NCBI GenBank assembly: GCA_028565635.1
Contig: JAOXYB010022003.1
Span: forward strand, 1-17,038
Source of the DNA: Phoronis ovalis
Taxonomy: Eukaryota > Phoronida > Phoronidae
Direction of reading: 5' to 3'
Length of the DNA: 17,038 nucleotides
The stretch's first letter is position 1, and each line of letters opens with the position of its first letter. Under the pieces are notes generated by a model. It saw only the letters and a list, made by a program, of their open reading frames with translations. It was not told the DNA's origin and did not search any database. Shown here piece by piece: positions 9,805 through 17,038 of the stretch. Made by a program: the position numbers and the translations under genes.

Positions 9805-10240
9805 CCCGGGGGGAGACAATCAGAATAGCTGGGTACACATGTTCGTTACAAAAAAACGGGCGGAAGGGTATGTTTTTCAGCATTCAGACTGGGCACACAG
9901 TACGCCCTGAAAAGGGTATAAAATAGCTTTAAAATCTTACAAAAACGAAAATTTACTTCTAAGATTTTGTGTTGTAATTTTGAACATTATTTTGCAAATT
10001 TTCTTAATTTTTTTTTTTTGCTTGTCGATTTTATTTGGCGACCGTATTTTTTTGGGAACCGTTTTTTTTTTTGTTGTCAATTTTTTCTTGTTGGGTCCCA
10101 AAGGCCAAAAAAGGGTCTGAGTTTTGAGTTCATAGGTCCCAATAAGGGTAGGAATTTTGAGTTTCTAGGTCCTAAAAAGGGGCTTTTTTACCCTTCTTAA
10201 CAAACATGGGTACCCAGTTATTCTGACTGTCACCCCCGGG
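9805..10240. mobile_element. MITE with CCCGGGGG termini and 8-bp target duplication (element 2)
   Basis: The 436-bp element starts CCCGGGGGGAGACAATCAGA and ends with its near inverse (TCTGACTGTCACCCCCGGG). The inverted repeats extend about 43 bp, to the CATGTTCGTTA/AACAAACATG blocks. Flanks are an exact 8-bp duplication, CTCCATTG (9797-9804 and 10241-10248). No transposase is encoded. The interior holds poly(T) tracts and a short internal repeat. It shares only the outer CCCGGGGG and a GGGTAC(C/A)CATG block with element 1, so the two appear to be different families of one superfamily, probably hAT-like. It was inserted into the foldback element and is therefore younger than it. Confidence 0.9.
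10094..10190 (+). repeat. Internal degenerate repeat in element 2
   Basis: Blocks starting GGGTCCCAAAGG, AGGTCCCAATAAGGG and AGGTCCTAAAAAGGG alternate with GAGTTTTGAGTTCATA and GAATTTTGAGTTTCTA at a spacing of about 33-41 bp. They form a degenerate tandem repeat of about 2.5 units. Confidence 0.6.
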
Positions 10241-10729
10241 CTCCATTGCCAACAATAAGAACACATGGACGAGTACAATGGGTTAGAGTAACGAAACCCT
10301 GTGGTTAGGTTAATTAACCCCATGTTTTTAGTATATAGATACAGAAAATACAGAGGTGAGCCACGTAAGGGCAACAAATAGTATACGGTGTGCGTGTCTG
10401 ATGTAAAGTGAAAAAAAATTGTTGTTTTTAATTACAATTTTATTATTATAATTCGTTTTAAGAGTACGCAATACTTGCAAAAAAGCTCATCGACAAAATT
10501 TTTCACGATGTTATCGTTATACGATCGAATTGTCCTTCGTAAATTTATCGAGTAAAACGTTTAAATCAAAGTTTTTTCATTTGTGAATAACATAAAAAAT
10601 ACAAAATTGAATCCTGCTAGGTAGTCTATCACTCACGCTGATAAAAAAATGTTTCATCCTTTTTTCCGCTAAAATGTTAAAAATAACGTACGAATTTCAG
10701 GGTGACAATGGAGAGTGGGATATGCTATA

Positions 10730-11209
10730 CATACATAAACTGGACAAAATGCATAAATACATAATTAAGTAATTCACTTTACATCATAACTATCTAATTA
10801 TTTTAACAGTGAAAGTACGATATTATGGATTCCATTTACCTGTACTCTTTTGAAAAATGTAGTACCCTTCATGATAAAATGCCTCCAATGATAAAACGAG
10901 AAAGGATCTGACATATGTGCCACATGCATTTAAAAGTTAATACAAGTGTTTAATTTATGCATTTACGTACCAGGTAAATGCAATTCATAATATAATAAAA
11001 ATTGCATGTTCATGATTCCAAAGTGAAGTTAGTCCAGTTACAGTCATGCATTACAGTTAATTTATTTCTGTTGTTTTATTTTTATAATGTGCTATTCTTA
11101 CTTCAAGACAGTATAACCACTGTATGTAATTTTGAATAATATAATCTGATTTATGTTTTCGATGATGTGATAACTACAGATTAAAAATAAGTATATTTTG
11201 CTAACAGAA
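10730..11209. other. AT-rich non-coding stretch upstream of the methyltransferase relic
   Basis: No coding sequence was recognised. At 11195-11210 the sequence TATATTTTGCTAACAG resembles a splice acceptor 34 bp before the relic's first ATG, so part of this stretch may be the 5' flank or a first intron of that gene. Confidence 0.4.
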
Positions 11210-11243
11210 GCAAAGCAGTCTCAGAATAACAAGTAAAAGAAAC

Positions 11244-12938
11244 ATGTCGCAGTTTGTTCCTCATAGTCACATTCCTTATGGCGAAGAAGGAACTGGACAC
11301 TTCAGCAAATACCGTAGTACTAAATTTTTAACTGCTGCTATCTATAACTTGGACCATTATATATAGAATCTGTTTTTGTACACTGTTTTTCGTTCACAAT
11401 ATTTTCATCAAATCGCATAGACTTGTATCGGAACAGCTTTAATTTCATGAATTTAATGCATATAAATAGAAATACAGGGCGACGCTAAATAATTATATTT
11501 TTAAAAAAAATCGACTCGTCAACTTAAAAAAAAATTAATTTATTTTTTAAAATTCTTTATTTCACACTCCACCTAAAATCCTCGTTTGCTGCTCCATAAG
11601 AAGTCTTTATTCAGTTGGACAAAGTACTGTTAAAAAGCTGTTAAGAACGGTACAACAAAAATCAAAAATGAACAAATATCCCATTTTGCTATCTTTAGCA
11701 AACTTGTATGTTGTTACATATTTTTAATTGCGTTAGGACTAATTTTGATTTCTGTGGAGAATATTGGACCAAACTGTGGTGCTGCATCTAAGTTGTTTCA
11801 TTGCTTGATTACTTCGTGTGACCCCTGTTTTAAGGTGGCGTCTGAATGATTTTTTTAAAATTTCTAGTGGCTAGTGAAGTTCTGGAAGCTGGGGACACGT
11901 TAATTTTAAAATCGTTAGATAAAGTTGTCTTTAATGATAATGCAACATTTAAGCTGTGCGACTTTGGTACTGCTGATGGCGGTTCATCTATGCGCGTAAT
12001 GAGAGTAATAGTAAAAGTTTTACGCAGCAAATATGGGAACCAGTTACCAATAGAAATTGTTTATGAAGATCAACCTGTAAACGACTTCAAGTCAGTATTT
12101 CTACGTTCACATAACTTACTCCCTGGCGCAGAACCATCGTTTCTACATGATTTCCAAAATGTTTTTGTTTACTGCTGTGGAATGAACTTTTACGAACAAT
12201 GTTTTAATTCCCTGTGAAAGTTTAAGTTTTGGGTAATCATTTACAGCTGTTCACTGGCTGAGTAAAAATCCATGCCCAATAAAAAATGACGTGGTACACC
12301 ACGGCAAATATGCTACTGAAGAAGAGAAGGAATGCTTTGAAAAGCAAGCTGGTCGTGATTGGGAGAATTTTTTATTATACAGAGCTAAGGAACTTAAGAA
12401 GAGGGGAAGAATGGTTATATCATCCATATGCGTAGATAAAGATCCACATAAAACGGAACCAAATTAAATTTAACCAGTGCACTTGCAATGTTAGGTTTAA
12501 TATGGAAGCAACAACAAAAAGAAGGGAAAATTACGCAAGAAGAATTTCAAAACACAAATTATAATTTACATTTTCGCACTGTTGACGAATACCCCTGTGC
12601 CCCATTTGAAGATAAAAATCTTTGGTGTCGCAATCAGGTTTGAGACTTCATGAAATCGAAACTAGACTTGTGAAGTGTTTTCATCGGGAAAATGGTTGCA
12701 AGAAGGCAGAAAAGATGACCGTGACGTCAAGTGGAAACATACTAATGCGCATGCTAACTCTCGTCGTCCTCCGAGCAACAGCACATTTTATTCGGGTCTT
12801 TCTTCAGAAAGGAGTGAAGACGAGCGCAAATCTTTAGTAGATGAACTGTTCAAACGATACGCCATCCTTGTGGTGAAATCACCAGAAGACCATGGCGCAA
12901 ACTGTATAGTAATTTACATGGACATTGAAAAACAATAG
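11244..12938 (+). pseudogene. SABATH-type (Methyltransf_7) carboxyl methyltransferase, broken gene
   Basis: SABATH enzymes transfer methyl from S-adenosylmethionine to carboxyl groups of small acids. The N-terminal piece (11244-11363, 40 codons, ...YGEEGTGHFSKYRSTKF...) stops at TAG 11364. After about 500 bp a plausible acceptor, TTTCTAG (ending 11867), leads into the body. The body carries the SAM motif CDFGTADGGSSM, the family block EDQPVNDFKSVF and the FYEQCF and AVHWLS blocks. It continues with WENFLLYRAKELKKRGRMVI, GKITQEEFQNTNYNLHFRT and DELFKRYA, ending EKQ-stop at 12936-12938. The reading frame changes near 12215, 12465, 12622 and 12690, and an in-frame TAA lies at 12234-12236. A few residues are missing near 12465. 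The pieces together approach the usual length of about 360 residues. No A tail or flanking duplication marks it as a retrocopy. A functional gene with assembly indels is the main alternative. The natural substrate is unknown. Confidence 0.82.
11868..12214 (+). pseudogene. Longest intact segment: SAM-binding part of the methyltransferase relic
   Basis: This is the longest uninterrupted in-frame part of the relic. It runs from a TTTCTAG acceptor to the frameshift at 12215. The family's SAM-binding glycine-rich loop (DFGTADGGSS) falls about 28 residues in, and the adenosyl-contacting acidic/asparagine block (EDQPVNDF) about 40 residues later. If the acceptor is used, one base from the preceding exon completes the first codon. 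The N-terminal piece shows no GT donor at its expected end, so either the donor has mutated or the exon ends earlier (for instance at TACC|GTAGT, 11313, which leaves one base over as required). Confidence 0.7.
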
Positions 12939-13089
12939 CAAATAATATAATGGAACCGCTACTTATCGCACTAAACTAAATGTGCTCGTAATATGGACAA
13001 CAATCTTAATTTTACTGACACAGTTCCAGTGATTATGTAATAATGTATATGGTTTTACGTCATTCAGGGGTAAACATCAAAAAAGCATT

Positions 13090-13095
13090 AATAAA
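13090..13095 (+). promoter_or_regulatory. Possible polyadenylation signal of the methyltransferase relic
   Basis: AATAAA occurs about 150 bp downstream of the final stop codon. In such AT-rich DNA this is weak evidence. Confidence 0.25.
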
Positions 13096-13689
13096 AAATT
13101 ATTTTCGCGCCACTTTTTCTTTGACAATCCCAATTAACTGGTTTTCCTTTCGATGCCGCCGCTAAAGCTGTATTTACACTGGGAATTCGAAACATTTCGA
13201 GGTCGTTTAAAAATCCTGGATGTCAATCCCTAGATAGGTCAATGCAGGGATTTACTTCCAAATATAGCATACAGGAAGGCTCAGCCCCCACCTCCAAAAC
13301 CACTCGTTTCTTTGACTGAAAGACAAAACGCCTCTTTCTTGGGCTAGAATGTTGAAAAATCCTGAAAATAATACTTTTTTCACCTAGAGCACCCCTGTAA
13401 TTACCCACAAAGGCAGTGAGCCCCGGAATTTTTAACCAACTTCAAAGTGTTTGGAAATGTACGATCTGGTTCACACAAATTGATTTACGTTATGACATAA
13501 CCAGGTAATCTCATCTGAATTCTTGTTTTGAATGATGTTATATCCACCCGGCACCCACCAGTTATTATATCTAAATAATGACATTTTACAACAAGTTTGT
13601 GTGTATCATGGTAATAGTACTCATTGGTTCATTGTAAATTGCTATTTTAGATGTTTAACCGATTCCTTGTTATTTTACTTGTGCTTATT

Positions 13690-13721
13690 GCTGCTTATCC
13701 TATCCTTATAGGATATGCAGC
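13690..13721. repeat. Strong short hairpin
   Basis: The 14-base arm GCTGCTTATCCTAT (13690-13703) is inverted at 13708-13721 with a single mismatch, around a CCTT loop. No U tract follows. It may be a decayed foldback element or an RNA stem. Confidence 0.8.
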
Positions 13722-14079
13722 TTTATAGTCCTTGGCGTGGCAATGTAAACAAAGAGCAAGATGTAGGAATTTAACCTTTTTTTAGATAATAATAATTGTT
13801 CAAGGATGAAGAAAGTGCAGGCAATAAGAATATTAAGTAGAAAGGGAAATATTACTAATGTGATTTTCAATTGTGACGTGTAGTTTTGAAGAAATATGCC
13901 ATTAACGATATTTTGGTAAATGTATAGAAGAAAGTAGTAAGTTTGTTTTTTGAATGATTTAAGTATTTTCAAAGATTTTATAGTATTAGACAATTTAAGA
14001 ATGGAAAATGTTTCACCATCCATGTTTTATTAAAATTATAGAAAAGACTATAAAATGTCTTTGAAATTAGATAAGAATG

Positions 14080-14091
14080 CCTCCCGGGAGG
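14080..14091. repeat. GC-rich palindrome
   Basis: CCTCCCGGGAGG is a perfect 12-bp palindrome within AT-rich DNA. It may be an excision or terminal remnant of a CCCGGG-ended element, which is speculative. Confidence 0.7.
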
Positions 14092-14205
14092 AACTATCAT
14101 TCAAAGTGACTGTATGTATGTGTCATTCCATTTAACCATATATTTTTATAATAAAAATCAAATGACATCACACGTAACCTCAAAATTTACATTTAAAGCT
14201 GCTTG

Positions 14206-14226
14206 CCATAACCTATAGGGTTATGG
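14206..14226. repeat. Short hairpin
   Basis: CCATAACC (14206-14213) and GGTTATGG (14219-14226) form an 8-bp perfect stem around TATAG. Confidence 0.75.
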
Positions 14227-14504
14227 ACTTGTTTTGTAAATTGTTTTGATCTTGACTGTTTATAGGTTGTATACTTTTTTTAGAAGTTTATCTATTTTCT
14301 TACTCTTTTATATCCTTATCAAATTCTCGATTATCCATAATATGCAAAGCGCCCATGAACAACTTTGTTAGATATGTGGTGCAAAACAGAAATTTTTATT
14401 ATTAGTACTATTATAGTCTCTCGTTACAATATTTTCCATTAAAGAGAAATACAGAACTCAGCGTATCTCACTATTGCAGTTGTCTGTTAAATTTTGGCAG
14501 TTTA

Positions 14505-14555
14505 GCATAATCCGTCGTGCCGCATAATCCGTCGTGCCGCATAATCCGTCGTGCC
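14505..14555 (+). repeat. 17-bp tandem repeat, three identical units
   Basis: The unit GCATAATCCGTCGTGCC is present three times without change or spacer. Identity of the copies suggests recent expansion. It directly precedes a second, unrelated minisatellite. Confidence 0.95.
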
Positions 14556-14562
14556 AAAGCTT

Positions 14563-14668
14563 TCTGTTGAAGTCAAGTTTATATGACAGTATCTGGTGGT
14601 GAAGTCAAGTTGTGACAAAATCTGTTGATAAAATCAAGTTGTGCAAAATGTGCCGGTGAAGTTTAAAA
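14563..14668 (+). repeat. 29-30-bp degenerate minisatellite, about 3.5 units
   Basis: Units begin at 14563, 14592, 14621 and 14651. They share TCTG(T/G)TG...AAGTCAAGTT-TG-CA-AA. Copies are clearly diverged, so this array is older than the adjacent 17-bp one. Confidence 0.7.
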
Positions 14669-15676
14669 TTTCATATCTTTATATGTTTTGAACTGGTCGG
14701 GTTAGAATCTCAATGTTTTTTGCATATAAGTCAGGGTGCTAGACCAGTTGGCTTAAGTGAGAAGACACGTATTCATGTGAACATTTCAGCTATGCCTTTC
14801 TCCATAAATTTGAATGGAGAGTTCCCAGTCACATGAATAGAAAAAACGAACATTTAATTGGCCCCCATTTTCCCACCAGCTTCTGATGTCGATAGCTTTC
14901 GCTCAAACAGCTCAAAGTCCAAAAAAAAATTCTGCTATTATTCATTCTAGGATTATTATAAAGGAATTTGGTCTCAAGTCGGAGCCGGACAATTTCCCTT
15001 TCGGTAACATACCAATTAGTAAGATGTAACGTTTGTACTTTTAAAATATCTATTATTTTACACAATAAATTCTTAAGATGTGTTTTAAAAGATTCTTAGA
15101 AACGAAGTTTTAATTTAATTTACTAATAACAGGACAGTACTTAACGCCATGGTTTATCATTCTTGCATATGCTTGCCAAATATTACTGTTCGTGCACAAC
15201 TTGTTTCCCGCTTGTTTTGAAGGTGTTGGAAGAGATTAGCAAGTAAAAGTCTTTTTTGGCTATAAAGGGTCTGTTTGAGGGCCGTAGGGGTACTTTTTGA
15301 AAAACTATGCTCCATACATTATTTGCGTATGTGCGAGATGAACAATTTGATCCATAAATCATGCCTCTGGAATAAAAATTGAAAGACTAGTTAGATTTTT
15401 AAGAAATCCCATTCAAATGTATAGGGATGAGATCTATTTAACTCCCCTGAGAGTCTCCTGGGCTGGAGTCGCAAGATGCGTTCGCTGGCCAAATATCAAG
15501 TCTGTACAGTAAGCCGACCACCAAACATTATTAATTCTTTAATTATTTATTTATTTAATCAATGGCTAATTATTATATAGGAAAATTGTAATTAACATAC
15601 ATATGACAGAGAGCACTCTTTTATGCCCATCACCATATAGTGGCGTACGTCGGGGTCATCGTCGTGTGTAACCTTT
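14669..15676. other. Non-coding stretch, nothing recognised
   Basis: No gene or mobile element can be supported. The minus-strand frame 15065-14829 lacks any domain. Short AT-rich simple sequence (TTAATTATTTATTTATTT) occurs near 15538-15557. Confidence 0.5.
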
Positions 15677-16340
15677 TCTTTGTCTCGCAAAAACAGCTTC
15701 AGCTTTTATTGGACCATCTTAATATTCGGCACCGGGTAAGTATAGGTCAAGTTTAGGTAGGATATAATTATGAGGTTACTTCTAGTATGGCCGATTGGCG
15801 GTCAAATGTTTATTCCGGAAGGAGCAAGTCAAGGGAAGTTTATGGCTGTGAAGACAAAGCGCAACCTGGCGATTCCAAGGTAGTTTTAAGAAGGCTGTGG
15901 ATGGCTGCCATAGGCTATATGGTATTTTCGAACGACCTTGCAAAGTGGGTCAAATGTCGATCCGAATCTTCGACGTTGTGTGTAACACTTTCTTTGTCTC
16001 GCAATAACTGCTCCCGTTATTAACGAATCAGCTTCATATTTGGTATAGGTATAAAATACATGTCAGATATAATTTTGGCCTGGATCACTTTCAAGATGGC
16101 CGACTGGCGGCCTTTTTTGTTATCGAGATGGTACCCCGCAATAACAGCTTTCGGTGTCCATCCGATTAGTTTCATATTCGATACCGATTAATTAAGCGCA
16201 GTTCAAAGTATACATCAAGTGTAATTTTTACCCGGATTACTTCCAATATGGGTGCCTGTCGGCCATGTTTGTTCCAGAGGACACAACAGGTTGAACTACT
16301 TTCCAGAAGGACGAATTTTCGAAGGTGGTTTTAAGAAGGC
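15677..16340 (+). repeat. Diverged tandem repeat units with TGGCCGA-TGGCGG core
   Basis: Three related units are visible. Unit 1 starts TCTTTGTCTCGCAA at 15677. Unit 2 starts with the same 14 bases at 15991, a period of 314 bp. Unit 3 starts at CCGCAATAACAGC near 16136. Each continues through a TTCATATT/TAATATTC block and TATAATTTT. It then runs to a (A/T)ACTT-(C/T)-A-(A/T)ATGG block and GGC(C/G)G-TGGCGG or its variant. Units 1 and 3 also carry a second half (GTTT(A/G)TTCC and GTTTTAAGAAGGC), which is missing from unit 2. The open frame at 15787-16023 is accidental. Homologous tails may continue to about 16630. Confidence 0.65.
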
Positions 16341-16998
16341 CATATAGGTGTGTGAAATGCCATACACTTCTAGTGGAATCTGGGTACTCGCATAACTTGT
16401 TTTTGACAATTCACAAATAGTTTTGCCTTACCCTTTGCTTTGTTTGTATTTTTGTCATTTTGCAAGGTCACTAAACGTAACTTATCTAGGATAACTATGC
16501 CATAGCACCTAGATCTAACCACCAGTGAGTTATAATAAGGGTCATGAAACTTGGATCACTTGATGAAGTTATCTTTGAAACCCTGTTTTACTGGAACGAG
16601 ATATGTCATACCTTATGCAAAGATAACTGAATATTTTTTAAACTCCTTAAGTTAATTAATCTATTGTATTTTTCTGTTTTTGTCTTAAACGTCACCCTGA
16701 ATTTCAGCGCCTATAAATCACCGCGGTTTTGTTTAATATATTTTATACTATTTCATGATTCTAACCTCTTAAATTATATACCTTTATATCTTAGTTCCGT
16801 TTATAAATAGACTCTGACACAACCAATCCTTTTTCCCTCTCCGTCATTCAATTTGAAAACATAGTCCTACTATAGTAGCTAATCGGAACACACACGGCGA
16901 AAATGTCATAACCAAAGAATGAATTAGCTTCTAAAACGGACGCGTTTGCCTCGTGCACAGCTATCGAAAGCCATTAGGGTCAAAACGTCTTCTTATGG
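16341..16998. other. Non-coding stretch, possibly the repeat's 3' continuation
   Basis: No gene is supported. The text near 16460-16630 (AAGGTCACT, TCATGAAACTTGGATCAC and ACTGGAACGAGATATG blocks) has the style of dispersed repeat DNA but has no second copy in the window. Confidence 0.4.
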
Positions 16999-17038
16999 AC
17001 ACGTTCTAAATATATTTAGAACACGTTCTAAATATTTA
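16999..17038. repeat. 22-bp repeat containing a 20-bp palindrome, running off the window edge
   Basis: ACACGTTCTAAATATATTTA (16999 on) is repeated from 17021 as ACACGTTCTAAATATTTA, giving a 22-bp period. GTTCTAAATATATTTAGAAC (17003-17022) is a perfect 20-bp palindrome. The array or inverted end probably continues beyond the window. Confidence 0.8.

Larger units (their letters stand above)
9625..10715. mobile_element. Foldback element with arms of about 115 bp, interrupted by a MITE
   Basis: The left arm, 9625-9740, is repeated in inverse orientation at 10603-10715. Shared blocks in order are CTCTCC, CCTGAAATTCGTA, TTATTTTTAAC, GAAACATTTTT, TATCAGCGTGAGT and AGGATTCAA. By eye the arms match at roughly four of five positions. 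The element carries element 2 (9805-10240) with its target duplication. Without that insertion it would be about 647 bp. It has no coding capacity. Its outer boundary abuts the SINE 5' end, so the first bases of the left arm may be shared between the two. A third, partial copy is at 1970-2095. Confidence 0.75.
13096..14504. other. Non-coding stretch with three small hairpins
   Basis: No gene is supported. The minus-strand open frame at 14023-13706 (105 codons) is hydrophobic and AT-driven, with no recognisable domain. Hairpins are listed separately. Confidence 0.5.

Noticed and set aside
11366-11860. The 500 bp inside the methyltransferase relic as a transposon insertion
   Set aside because: No inverted repeats, target duplication or poly(A) tail was seen, while an acceptor-like site stands at its end. 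An intron is the simpler reading.
13706-14023. 105-codon minus-strand open frame
   Set aside because: It is hydrophobic and AT-driven with no recognisable domain. About one open frame this long is expected by chance in 17 kb of such AT-rich DNA, and no splice or promoter support was seen.
14505-14555. Possible CRISPR-like array
   Set aside because: The 17-bp units are adjacent without spacers, and the genome is eukaryotic. It is a minisatellite.
15787-16023. 78-codon plus-strand open frame
   Set aside because: It lies across diverged tandem repeat units and has no domain.

Overview
The window looks like a stretch of AT-rich animal nuclear DNA, most likely from a mollusc and plausibly a bivalve. 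The evidence is consensus GT/AG splice sites, a secreted Ig-like protein encoded by phase-1 exons, a tRNA-derived SINE, short elements with terminal inverted repeats, and many micro- and minisatellites. The lineage is inferred from overall character and is not proven. Nothing bacterial, such as operons, Shine-Dalgarno sites or CRISPR, is visible.

Only two protein-coding loci can be supported. On the minus strand at 5108-4405 is the 5' end of a secreted protein gene. A signal-peptide exon with a strong Kozak ATG is spliced in phase 1 to a 342-bp exon that ends in phase 1 and encodes one Ig-like domain. Its later exons, towards position 1, could not be found. On the plus strand at 11244-12938 lies a broken gene for an animal member of the SABATH carboxyl-methyltransferase family (Methyltransf_7). 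It has a 40-codon N-terminal piece, a probable intron, and a body that is intronless but carries about four frameshifts and an internal stop.

Layout: 1-2100 holds repeats (a 64-bp duplication, a 49-bp tandem repeat, an AT microsatellite, a tRNA-like SINE head and a dispersed repeat copy). A 16-bp minisatellite sits upstream of a TATA-type promoter or LTR-like segment at 2205-2663. The Ig-like gene follows, then a long gene-poor stretch with a 684-bp TIR element at 6963-7646. A nested transposon cluster fills 9019-10715. It contains two short elements with the same CCCGGGGG termini and 8-bp target duplications, a SINE, and a foldback element interrupted by the second short element. The methyltransferase relic follows. 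The right end is mostly simple and tandem repeats: 17-bp and about 29-bp arrays, diverged units about 314 bp apart, and a palindromic 22-bp repeat at the edge.

The two genes have no visible functional link. The most informative features are the methyltransferase relic, the paired elements with clean target duplications, and the partial Ig-like gene.
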